A DNA stretch of 14,679 nt from NCBI GenBank assembly GCA_014729955.1, contig WJJA01000486.1:1-14679 (forward strand), written 5' to 3'. This DNA comes from a bacterium. Its GTDB lineage: Bacteria > Electryoneota > Electryoneia > Electryoneales > Electryoneaceae. Made by a program: the position numbers and the translations under genes. The notes under the pieces were generated by a model. That model was not told the DNA's origin. It made no database searches and saw only the letters and a program-made list of their open reading frames with translations. This document shows, piece after piece, positions 1 through 6,659 of the stretch. Each line of letters opens with the position of its first letter. Position 1 is the stretch's first letter.

Positions 1-2
1 AA

Positions 3-140
3 CTCATCTATTCATTCCCCCTTCGGGCGGTCCCAACTGCGTCATCTGCTTTGTTGCGAAGGATTCGCGGTATGGCAATACAGCTTCATTCTTCGCGCCT
101 CACATCTGACGCAGTTTGAACTCGTGAAATATCCGGGTTA
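3..140. repeat. Dispersed intergenic repeat, copy 1
   Basis: This stretch aligns without gaps to 11405-11542 with about 10 mismatches in 138 bases (roughly 93% identity) and in the same orientation. It may extend beyond the left window edge. It contains CCCCCTTCGGGCGG and a small perfect hairpin GCGAA-GGA-TTCGC (56-68), of which copy 2 keeps four pairs. A reading frame is open through both copies, but several differences change the amino acid and copy 1 stops at TAG just after position 137, so I do not call a protein. No transposase or clear terminal inverted repeats are visible. The family is not recognised. Confidence 0.85.
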
Positions 141-241
141 GTATAGTATCGCCTTCCTGTTGCGGTAAACCGGTCTTGCCCGCGCGCACACGTCCCATGT
201 TTTACCTTTCCACTTTATGACAGCTGATGCTTCAATAAGGG

Positions 242-267
242 GAGAAACCCTTCCGGCTTCTCTTTTG
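242..267 (+). terminator. Terminator-like hairpin upstream of the mevalonate operon
   Basis: GAGAA-A-CC (242-249) can pair with GG-C-TTCTC (255-262) with one mismatch around a 5-base loop, followed by TTTTG. An alternative, mutually exclusive stem AAGGG (237-241)/CCCTT (248-252) overlaps it. It probably ends transcription from upstream, because the best promoter for the operon begins at its downstream edge. An attenuator is possible only if transcription starts further upstream. Confidence 0.35.
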
Positions 268-293
268 TTCAGGAATGCTGCGGTTTTATATTG
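264..293 (+). promoter_or_regulatory. Probable promoter of the mevalonate operon
   Basis: TTTG (264-267) lies 19 bases before TATATTG (287-293). The spacing fits the Bacteroidota -33 TTTG / -7 TAnnTTTG pattern, although the -7 element is imperfect. Read as a sigma70 promoter, TTGTTC and TATATT are 16 bases apart. The 5' leader before the GTG at 331 would be about 30 bases. This is inferred from pattern only. Confidence 0.4.
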
Positions 294-330
294 TTAGACT
301 CAAACGCTGAAAACTCTCAGGACGTCATTC

Positions 331-1416
331 GTGCCGCAGACATCGATCGTACGCCGTAAAAGTGAGCATCTCCGTATCGTCGCGGAAGAGGACGTGTTGC
401 ACAGCCGGAGCACGTTGTTCGAGGATCTTCACCTCGAGCACGATGCCCTGCCGGAGCTGGATGCAACGGATCTCGAATTACACACCCCGTTTTTCGGCAA
501 GACCCTCGACGCCCCTTTGATGATAACAAGCATGACCGGTGGTGCCGAGTTTGCCCGTGAAATGAATGAGGGGCTGGCACGAACCGCGTCCGAGAAGGGG
601 CTGGCATTTTCGGTCGGCAGTCAACGGGTACTGCTGCGATACCCGGAGATGATCAAGGATTTCGCTGTGCGGGCATGCATCCCGGACGGTGTGCTGCTCG
701 GCAACATCGGTGGTGTGCAACTGAAGGAATACTCCATCGAACAGATCGCCGGTTTAGCGGACATGATCGAAGCCGACGGACTCTGTGTGCATTTGAATGC
801 CGGGCAGGAACTGGTGCAGGGTGAAGGACAGCAGCACGGTTTCTCCGGTGTTCTGGATGGTATCGCGCACCTGGTGGATCGCCTCGACGGCCGAGTGCTC
901 GTCAAGGAAACCGGGGCCGGTATGGGTCCGAAAACGTTGAAACGATTGGCTCAGATCGGTGTACAGTACATAGACGTAGCGGGTTCGGGGGGCACATCCT
1001 GGACAAAAGTTGAAAAATACCGTGCACCGTCACACTCGTTGAGTTCCCTGGGCGAGGTGTATCAAAACTGGGGTATTCCGACGGCTGTCAGTCTGGCCGC
1101 TGCAAGGCGTCTCCTGCCGGAAAAGGTTGTCATTGTTGCATCAGGAGGCATTCAGAACGGTCTTGAAGCCGCCAAAGCATTTGCGCTTGGCGCACATCTT
1201 GCAGGTTTCGCTCGCAGTGTTCTGCTATCCTTCATCGAGGACGGGCCGCAGGGCGCTCATGCCTGGATCGAGGCATTTCTTGAGCAGCTCCGTGCCGCCA
1301 TGATTCTGACCGGATCAAGAACACCCGACGAATTGCAGTCGGTTGCAAAAGTGGTGACCGGCGGCTTGAAGGATTATCTTTCAGCGTACAAGTTGCAGCC
1401 TGGAGACATACAGTGA
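331..1416 (+). CDS. fni: Type II isopentenyl-diphosphate delta-isomerase (FMN-dependent)
   Basis: Cytosolic FMN enzyme interconverting IPP and DMAPP, the last step that balances the mevalonate-pathway products. The 361-residue length fits the type II family. Visible family motifs are RKSEHL near the N terminus (9-14), SMTGG (67-71), HLNAGQELVQGEG (154-166, with the conserved Gln/Glu pair), KETGAGMG (192-199), AGSGGTSW (217-224) and ASGGIQNG (270-277), which form the phosphate and FMN sites of the TIM barrel. The GTG start at 331 is preceded by CAGGA (318-322) at a normal distance and places RKSEHL where the family has it. Its TGA overlaps the GTG of the next gene (GTGA, 1413-1416), so translation is probably coupled. 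It is the first gene of the mevalonate operon. The nearby TGG(P/G)EG loop reads QGEG rather than the more usual QPEGD, a minor variation. Confidence 0.93.
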   Translation: MPQTSIVRRKSEHLRIVAEEDVLHSRSTLFEDLHLEHDALPELDATDLELHTPFFGKTLDAPLMITSMTGGAEFAREMNEGLARTASEKGLAFSVGSQRVLLRYPEMIKDFAVRACIPDGVLLGNIGGVQLKEYSIEQIAGLADMIEADGLCVHLNAGQELVQGEGQQHGFSGVLDGIAHLVDRLDGRVLVKETGAGMGPKTLKRLAQIGVQYIDVAGSGGTSWTKVEKYRAPSHSLSSLGEVYQNWGIPTAVSLAAARRLLPEKVVIVASGGIQNGLEAAKAFALGAHLAGFARSVLLSFIEDGPQGAHAWIEAFLEQLRAAMILTGSRTPDELQSVAKVVTGGLKDYLSAYKLQPGDIQ

Positions 1417-3638
1417 GTTTGGAAAAACCCGTCAAATCACACGCACGGATTCACAAGGAATCGAAGACCTCCCGCATTCCCGGTTTCTACCGGCTCTCGG
1501 TGGAACAGCGACTCGCGTACCTGCAGCGCAATTTCGGATTGACGGAAGCTCAGCTGGCATCGCTTCGTGACGGCAAGGCCCTCAAGGTCAAGAATGCTGT
1601 CAACATGGTTGAGAATGCCATTGGCGTCCTCGGAGTGCCTCTCGGACTCGGTCTCAATTTCATTGTCAACGGCCGTGAGTTCATTGTACCGATGGCCATC
1701 GAAGAGGCCTCCATTATTGCAGCGGTTTCCAAAGGCGCGTTGATGATCCGTGACGGCGGCGGCTTCCGAACCGAGGTGGATGAGCCGGTCATGATCGGCC
1801 AGGTACAGGTTTTAGACCTGGATGATCCCCGTGCGGTCGGCGACAGGGTTCTGGAAGAGAAACAACGGATCATTGAGGAGGCCAATCTCGCTAATATACG
1901 CATGACGCAACGCGGAGGCGGTGTAAAGGATCTGGAAGTGCGCCGTATCGACGGCGGCGAAGATGTCGGCGAAATGCTTGTCGTTCACCTGTTGATGGAT
2001 GTGCAGGAAGCGATGGGCGCCAACGCGATCAATTACGCATGTGAAGCGGCAGGCCCGGTCATTGAAGAGGTAACCGGCGGCCGTGTAAACCTGCGCATCC
2101 TTTCCAACTATGCGACCCGTCGTATGGCCCGAGCGGAGTTTTCCGTTCCATTCGAAGCACTGGCAACGCCTGAGATGGACGGCGAAACCGTGGCAAAGCG
2201 TCTCGTGGAAGCGGATCGCCTGGCCTGGAATGATCCATATCGTGCGACGACACATAACAAGGGCATCTTCAACGGTATAGGAGCTGCAGCAGTTGCCCTC
2301 GGGCAGGACTGGCGTGCAATTGAAGCCGGCGGACATGCCTGGGCGGCTCATACCGGGCAGTATCGCGGGCTGACACGCTACCAGGTGGAAGACGGACGCC
2401 TGACCGGCACAATCGGATTGCCGATGCAGGTCGGCTGGATCGGTGGAGCGGTCAATTCGCACCCCGGCATCAAAATCCTGCGCACCATTTCCGGCGTAGA
2501 AGATGCTCGTGAACTGGCCGGATTGCTTGCGGCAGTCGGACTGGCACAGAACTTCGCAGCCTGCCTTGCCCTCAGCACTGTAGGAATCCAGAAGGGCCAC
2601 ATGTCGCTGCATGCCCGTAGCGTGGCGCTATCTGTCGGTGTACCGCCTGAGCATGTCGAAGACGTGGCCCGCGCGATGATCGAACGCGGCGAAGTTAAGA
2701 TGGCGGTCGCCGAGGAGGTCTATCGCAACATGATGCAACAACCGACGAAACAGGTTCGAGCCAATACGGAACCCCTCGTCGAATCCTTTGCACCCGGCAA
2801 AGTGGTGCTGTTCGGCGAACATGCGACGGTGTATAATTTCCCCGGGATCACTTCTTCCGTCGATGTGGGGTTAAAGGTTCGAATCCTGCCCGACCCCGAC
2901 GGTCCCCGTTTTATCCAGCCAACGTTCAAGCAGGTGTTCGACGTCCCCAAGTCTGACCAGGACATGCAGCTGTTCAGCCGTGCGGTAGACCGCGCGCTTG
3001 AACTGTACGATATGACTCGGGAACCGATCGCGATTGAGGTTGAATCGGACCTGGTGCCCGGCATGGGCCTTGGTTCTTCTGCGGCGTTCTCCGCGGCGCT
3101 GATTCACGCGCTGCGCGAATACAAGAATCTCGAGCACCCGGACGGCTTCGACGGTAACCTGTTCCATGATGTACAGCAGCTGGAATCGATCTTTCACGGT
3201 CATCCGAGTGGGATGGATGCGGCGACCGTTTTGACGGACGGCGTGATCTGGTTCCGTAAAGGTCCGCCGCGTGAAATCCTGCCGATCCGCATGGGACGAC
3301 CGTTGCACGGCATCGTCTGCCTGGTGGAGTCGGGAGCCCGCACTATCGAAATAGTCCGGCGCGTACAAGCCAGTCGTGACTTGAACCCTCGTCGTGTCAA
3401 CATGCTGCTGGAAGAGATCGGCGAGCTGACCACGGACGCCGGTGTAGCCCTCGGAATGAGCGATACCGAAGAGGTCGGTCGCCTCATGTTTAAAAACCAT
3501 GAACTGCTGGCGCGGCTGGGCGTTTCAACGACACGACTGGACCAGGCTGTGGAAACGTTACTCGACATGGGTGTGTACGGCGCCAAACTGACCGGTTCGG
3601 GCGGCGGTGGAGCGGTTATCGCACTGGTGGATGAGTAA
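1413..3638 (+). CDS. Class II HMG-CoA reductase fused to mevalonate kinase
   Basis: A bifunctional fusion covering HMG-CoA to mevalonate to 5-phosphomevalonate. Residues ~18-440 are a class II HMG-CoA reductase (Pseudomonas mevalonii type): SRIPGFYRLS start, ENAIG (67-71, catalytic Glu67), DAMGAN-like EAMGAN (199-204) in the nucleotide site, HNKG (Lys283), GQDWRAIEAG (Asp299) and QKGHMSLHAR (catalytic His396). After a short linker, residues ~456-741 are a GHMP mevalonate kinase: APGKVVLFGEHATVYN (460-475), GMGLGSSAAFSAAL (550-563), GHPSGMDAAT (596-605) and KLTGSGGGGA (725-734). The GTG start has GGAG (1402-1405) seven bases upstream and overlaps the isomerase stop. Class II enzymes are often called degradative, but the operon points to biosynthesis. 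The kinase domain ends unusually soon after its glycine motif at TAA 3636-3638; a family-like tail continues in frame (next entry). Confidence 0.92.
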   Translation: MSLEKPVKSHARIHKESKTSRIPGFYRLSVEQRLAYLQRNFGLTEAQLASLRDGKALKVKNAVNMVENAIGVLGVPLGLGLNFIVNGREFIVPMAIEEASIIAAVSKGALMIRDGGGFRTEVDEPVMIGQVQVLDLDDPRAVGDRVLEEKQRIIEEANLANIRMTQRGGGVKDLEVRRIDGGEDVGEMLVVHLLMDVQEAMGANAINYACEAAGPVIEEVTGGRVNLRILSNYATRRMARAEFSVPFEALATPEMDGETVAKRLVEADRLAWNDPYRATTHNKGIFNGIGAAAVALGQDWRAIEAGGHAWAAHTGQYRGLTRYQVEDGRLTGTIGLPMQVGWIGGAVNSHPGIKILRTISGVEDARELAGLLAAVGLAQNFAACLALSTVGIQKGHMSLHARSVALSVGVPPEHVEDVARAMIERGEVKMAVAEEVYRNMMQQPTKQVRANTEPLVESFAPGKVVLFGEHATVYNFPGITSSVDVGLKVRILPDPDGPRFIQPTFKQVFDVPKSDQDMQLFSRAVDRALELYDMTREPIAIEVESDLVPGMGLGSSAAFSAALIHALREYKNLEHPDGFDGNLFHDVQQLESIFHGHPSGMDAATVLTDGVIWFRKGPPREILPIRMGRPLHGIVCLVESGARTIEIVRRVQASRDLNPRRVNMLLEEIGELTTDAGVALGMSDTEEVGRLMFKNHELLARLGVSTTRLDQAVETLLDMGVYGAKLTGSGGGGAVIALVDE

Positions 3639-3716
3639 AAACAAAACGACTTGATGGAAGATTTGAAAGGGCATTATCCCAAGGTCTTTCCCTTCACCCT
3701 GGGAGCGGGCTTGTGA
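3639..3716 (+). other. Detached C-terminal tail of the mevalonate kinase domain, in frame after TAA
   Basis: In the same frame as the HMGR-mevalonate kinase gene, the 25 codons after TAA encode a sequence ending GHYPKVFPFTLGAGL and then TGA (3714-3716). This resembles the usual end of GHMP kinases, where a helix follows the glycine-rich motif and a last strand reads like F-x-x-x-L-G-x-G. The TGA overlaps the GTG of the next gene as GTGA, like the junction at 1413-1416. Together these suggest that the original product was about 767 residues and that TAA 3636-3638 is a nonsense change, a sequence error or a readthrough site. An ATG at 3654 could start a 20-residue peptide, but it has no Shine-Dalgarno site. 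Confidence 0.7.
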
Positions 3717-4678
3717 AGGAGAGCGGCCGGGGACAGGCTTGCGCCAATATCGCATTGACGAAATACTGGGGAAAGCGCCCGGGTACGGCCAATGCCCCGG
3801 CCACACCCTCTATTTCCCTCACCCTCGACCCCTTGCGAACTGAAACCACAGTCCAGATGATCGATACGGCTGATGATCAAGTTGTATTGAATGGTGTGGA
3901 AGCCACGGGACGACCGAAGGAGCGCATCGTCTGGTTTTTGGATATTTGGCGTGACAAGGGCTTGATTAGCGGATCAGTTTTCGTATCTTCGTTCAATTCT
4001 TTCCCTACGGCGGCGGGTCTGGCCTCGAGTGCATCGGGGTTTGCAGCGTTAACCATGGCTTTGGCGGATCTCGCGCAGGCCGATTTGTCCCGGCGTGAGT
4101 TGTCGCGTCTGGCCAGACTTGGTAGCGGATCTGCGGCTCGTTCGATATTCGGCGGAATCGCGGCCATGCCGCTTGGGGACAACCCGGCCGCGAGATGTGT
4201 TCTGGAGGCCGAAGCGACACCCTGGACCATGGTAATCGCGGTGGTGGATGCACCGGAAAAGACCGTCGGTTCGACTGAGGGCATGGAAAGAAGCCGTACC
4301 GCGTCGCCCTATTATCGAGCCTGGACTGCGCTGGCGAAGAAAGACTATGCGACCGTGCTTCACGGTGTCATGCATCGCGATTTCACCCGTGTGGGTGAAA
4401 CCATGGAAGCGAACATGTATGCCATGCACGGATGCATGCTCGCGACCAGACCGTCCCTGCCCTACTGGTCTCCGGGCACGCTCGAGGTTCTGCAGGAAGC
4501 AAAAGTCCAACGCAGCAAGGGTTTGGAAGCATATGCCACAGTAGACGCAGGTGCCCATGTTGCACTGCTTTGCCGTCATGACGATGCGGACGCTGTTGCA
4601 GACATGTTATCTTTGTTGATGGACAGAGAACGGGTGATGATCTGCCGACCGGCGGGTCATGCGGAGATACCGGCATGA
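3713..4678 (+). CDS. mvaD: Diphosphomevalonate decarboxylase
   Basis: GHMP-superfamily enzyme converting 5-diphosphomevalonate to IPP with ATP, releasing CO2 and phosphate; cytosolic. The 321-residue protein has the family's full motif set: ANIALTKYWGKR (11-22), SFNSFPTAAGLASSASG (93-109), GSGSAARSIFGG (137-148) and TVDAGAHVAL (276-285), whose Asp278 matches the catalytic aspartate. The intact GSGSA-RS-FGG and KYWGK motifs favour the classical diphosphomevalonate enzyme over archaeal-type phosphomevalonate decarboxylase or mevalonate 3-kinase. GTG 3713 is the chosen start: GGGAG (3701-3705) is seven bases upstream and the KYWGK motif falls at its usual place near the N terminus. Upstream it overlaps the tail frame of the kinase (GTGA); downstream its TGA overlaps the ATG of the next gene (ATGA, 4675-4678). 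Confidence 0.93.
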   Translation: MKESGRGQACANIALTKYWGKRPGTANAPATPSISLTLDPLRTETTVQMIDTADDQVVLNGVEATGRPKERIVWFLDIWRDKGLISGSVFVSSFNSFPTAAGLASSASGFAALTMALADLAQADLSRRELSRLARLGSGSAARSIFGGIAAMPLGDNPAARCVLEAEATPWTMVIAVVDAPEKTVGSTEGMERSRTASPYYRAWTALAKKDYATVLHGVMHRDFTRVGETMEANMYAMHGCMLATRPSLPYWSPGTLEVLQEAKVQRSKGLEAYATVDAGAHVALLCRHDDADAVADMLSLLMDRERVMICRPAGHAEIPA

Positions 4679-5634
4679 GTTTGCGCACGGTACGAGTACC
4701 GGGAAAAGTGATGTTAAGCGGGGAATATGCCGTCCTTTACGGCGGCACCGCCATCCTCTCCCCCGTACCCCGTTGGATTGAGATTTCTGAAGTCAACTTC
4801 CCCCCGATGACTCCCTACCCTCCTGCTGTCGAGGTCGCGCGGACGCTGCCGATTCGCGAACTGGACGAGTTCGAGTACAAGTTCGGCATTCCTTATGTTC
4901 TGATCGACCGCAGCAATGTGATCGAACTGGTCGAAGGCGGAACCGTAAAAAAGCTTGGGCTCGGTTCCTCGGCCGCCGAAGCCGTGGGTACAGTCGCCCT
5001 GCGGTACGAGCGTGCAGGCATCCCCTGGAAGCACCACCGCAACGAGATCGTACGTCTCGCCATGGAAGCACATCGAATTGCACAAAAAGGCCGCGGCAGC
5101 GGCGCCGATGTCGCCGTTTGTGCACTCGGAGAACCGATCCGTTTTCAGCCGGCCACCGAAAAGGGAATGAAGACCAAGATCGAGCCGCTCACCATGCCCG
5201 CCCGTCCGCGCAAACTACCGATGGCGCTGGTCTGGAGCCGTGAACCGGCCGATACTCGCACCCTAGTCGACCAGTTTGATGCCTGGGCCAAAGAGGATAA
5301 GCAAGCGGATGTACTCGTGCAAAAGCTGGTCGCTCTAAGTCACGGACTCGCTCGCACGTGGTTTGTCTCCTCAAAGGACGATTTCTTCGAACAAATTGAC
5401 CAGTTCAATATCACACTGCAGCAGTGTGCCGATGCCGCCGGAATGAATTATCGTCTGCCGATCCATGAAGAATTGGAAGCGTGGGCGCTCGGTCACGGCG
5501 GCCGCGCCAAACCCACCGGCGCCGGCGGCGGGGATATGATCATGCTGCTCGGAAACCTCCCGATTGACCAGTTGAAAGATGAGCTGATCATCCCTATCGA
5601 TCCCCTGGACTTCCTCGGTAGCTACAAGTTGTAG
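4675..5634 (+). CDS. mvaK2: Phosphomevalonate kinase (GHMP kinase)
   Basis: Phosphorylates 5-phosphomevalonate to 5-diphosphomevalonate, supplying the decarboxylase encoded just upstream. The 319-residue protein shows PGKVMLSGEYAVLYGG (9-24), with the GEYAVL form typical of phosphomevalonate kinases rather than GEHAVV of mevalonate kinases, KKLGLGSSAAEAV (92-104) as the ATP loop, GRGSGADVA (139-147) matching the family's G-x-G-S-G-x-D-V-A, and KPTGAGGGD (279-287). The assignment is supported by elimination: mevalonate kinase is already in the fusion and the decarboxylase is the preceding gene. ATG 4675 has GGAG (4663-4666) eight bases upstream and overlaps the decarboxylase stop. It is the last gene of the operon and ends in TAG. 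Confidence 0.88.
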   Translation: MSLRTVRVPGKVMLSGEYAVLYGGTAILSPVPRWIEISEVNFPPMTPYPPAVEVARTLPIRELDEFEYKFGIPYVLIDRSNVIELVEGGTVKKLGLGSSAAEAVGTVALRYERAGIPWKHHRNEIVRLAMEAHRIAQKGRGSGADVAVCALGEPIRFQPATEKGMKTKIEPLTMPARPRKLPMALVWSREPADTRTLVDQFDAWAKEDKQADVLVQKLVALSHGLARTWFVSSKDDFFEQIDQFNITLQQCADAAGMNYRLPIHEELEAWALGHGGRAKPTGAGGGDMIMLLGNLPIDQLKDELIIPIDPLDFLGSYKL

Positions 5635-5640
5635 ACGAGT

Positions 5641-5664
5641 AAAGCCGGCAGGAAACGGCGTTTT
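5641..5664. terminator. Weak bidirectional terminator-like hairpin
   Basis: AAA-GCCG (5641-5647), an 8-base loop, then CGGC-g-TTTT (5656-5664), just after the phosphomevalonate kinase stop. On the minus strand the same stem is followed by TTTA, so it could also serve the convergent gene. The core stem is only four base pairs with a bulge. Confidence 0.35.
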
Positions 5665-5690
5665 CACTCCTGGATTTCCCATCAGGCAAA

Positions 5691-6377
5691 TCAGGCAGCT
5701 GCGATGTCGCATGCAATATTGTGCCTGTCACACACGCCTGAAAGCAGGGCATACAGCGACTCCAGGACACGTTCCACTGCTGTGAGAACCTCTGAAGCAT
5801 CCGCGTCCGACTCCAGCTTGTCGATGACGGCACGTTCGACGGCAGCGTGTTCCTTGTCCGCTTCGATATGAACGGTGAAATAGCGATAGGCTTCCGGATC
5901 TGTAAACCCGTAGAACCGCTTCAGACCGTCAATCTTCGATTCCGAGACCTCGGGTATCTGGCTCTCGTACGCATACAGTGCGGCAACCCCGGCCGCGGTA
6001 CTACCGTTGCGGCAGATGTCCCGAAATACTTCTATCATCGCTTCCGTCTCCGGTCGTGTTTCCGCAGTCTCTGCCTGCCCGGTGTCTATCCCCAGCGATG
6101 CGACGAATTGAAGCCACAGTTCCGGATGATTGGGGCGCCCGGCTTCCTCATCCACCAGGTTCTGCAACAGGTGACGTCGCACTTCAATTTCATCGGTATG
6201 CGCATGTACGGCAGACAGGTACGTAGGAAAGGCCTGAACGTGCTTGTAGTATTGGATCGCGTAGTCGCGGAGCGCATCCAACGAAAGCTCCCCACGGTTC
6301 CAGGCTTGATAGAAAGGGTGGTTCAGCACCTTACGGGTCGCAACTCGGTTGTCTATCTGTTGACTGATGCTCATCAT
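5691..6377 (-). CDS. CADD-family di-metal oxygenase-like protein, probable p-aminobenzoate (folate) synthesis
   Basis: Heme-oxygenase-fold protein of the TenA/PqqC superfamily, CADD branch (named for Chlamydia protein associating with death domains). Chlamydial CADD is reported to make p-aminobenzoate for folate using one of its own tyrosines, so this is an alternative pABA synthase candidate. Counting from ATG 6377 (228 residues), all six expected metal ligands are present: Glu77, His84, Glu138, His170, Asp174 and His177, in DEEAGRPNHPELW, YAYESQIPEVS and HIEADKEHA. The family's candidate sacrificial Tyr (Tyr23 in HPFYQAW) and conserved Lys (Lys148 in SESK) are also present. Start: ATG 6383 directly abuts the Shine-Dalgarno AAGGG (complement of 6384-6388), so ATG 6377, six bases away, or ATG 6374, is the better choice. 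It is convergent with the mevalonate operon and alone in its transcription unit. It is not a thiaminase-type TenA: the ligand pattern is that of CADD. Confidence 0.85.
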   Translation of the reverse strand: MMSISQQIDNRVATRKVLNHPFYQAWNRGELSLDALRDYAIQYYKHVQAFPTYLSAVHAHTDEIEVRRHLLQNLVDEEAGRPNHPELWLQFVASLGIDTGQAETAETRPETEAMIEVFRDICRNGSTAAGVAALYAYESQIPEVSESKIDGLKRFYGFTDPEAYRYFTVHIEADKEHAAVERAVIDKLESDADASEVLTAVERVLESLYALLSGVCDRHNIACDIAAA

Positions 6378-6409
6378 GTTCATCCCTTACGTTGGTCGGC
6401 GATTCATCA

Positions 6410-6423
6410 TTAGGTACACCTAA
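6410..6423. promoter_or_regulatory. Perfect palindrome TTAGGTACACCTAA, candidate operator
   Basis: Two perfect 6-base half sites, TTAGGT and ACCTAA, separated by AC, lie immediately downstream of the -7 element of the CADD gene promoter and so would cover its transcription start. TTAGG/CCTAA half sites are typical of metal-dependent DtxR/IdeR/MntR-type repressor boxes, which would suit a gene for an iron or manganese protein. The regulator assignment is inference; only the palindrome and its position are seen. Confidence 0.5.
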
Positions 6424-6428
6424 CACCG

Positions 6429-6459
6429 CAAAGCTAGAACGTGATCATCTGTTAGGCAA
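6429..6459 (-). promoter_or_regulatory. Bacteroidota-type promoter of the CADD-family gene
   Basis: Read on the minus strand, TTGCCT (complement of 6454-6459) is followed after 17 bases by TAGCTTTG (complement of 6429-6436), a full match to the Bacteroidota -7 consensus TAnnTTTG. Transcription would start near 6420-6424, giving a leader of about 45 bases before ATG 6377. Confidence 0.55.
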
Positions 6460-6617
6460 CCCAGGCGCAGAGATTTACTGAATTCCTCCATTCGGTAGAT
6501 AACAACAGCAGCGACAGGCTCGTCATCAGTAACCGTCTCGCCTGCAATTGCATTTTCTCTATTAATCAGTTCGGAGTTGCGATCTTCCTTGAGTACCTTA
6601 TGAAGTGGGTGGAGGAG

Positions 6618-6643
6618 CACGACGGGAACGGTCAACCGTCGTG
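6618..6643. repeat. Inverted repeat upstream of the penicillin acylase gene
   Basis: CACGACGG (6618-6625) and CCGTCGTG (6636-6643) form a perfect 8-bp stem around a 10-base loop. Nested inside is a smaller palindrome, ACGGT-CA-ACCGT (6628-6639). The nonamer GGTCAACCG occurs at 6630-6638 and again at 6670-6678, exactly 40 bases apart, the second copy lying inside the start of the coding region. An operator or an RNA hairpin in the leader is possible; no T-run follows it. The gene gap 6384-6659 otherwise holds only the CADD promoter/operator and no gene I can support. Confidence 0.5.
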
Positions 6644-6659
6644 ATGCTATGGTAGCAAG

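Noticed and set aside
1812..3500. Long minus-strand open frames (e.g. 266 and 209 codons) opposite the HMGR-kinase gene
   Set aside because: They lie wholly opposite a conserved gene, have no recognisable motifs, and are expected from the codon bias of the coding strand.
3654..3716. Independent 20-residue leader peptide before the decarboxylase
   Set aside because: It is in frame with the kinase, has no Shine-Dalgarno site, and its sequence fits the missing kinase C terminus better than a leader peptide.
5691..6377. TenA thiaminase / thiamine salvage enzyme
   Set aside because: The metal-ligand set and the YAYESQIPEVS block are those of the CADD/PqqC-like branch, and no thiamine genes or riboswitch are nearby.
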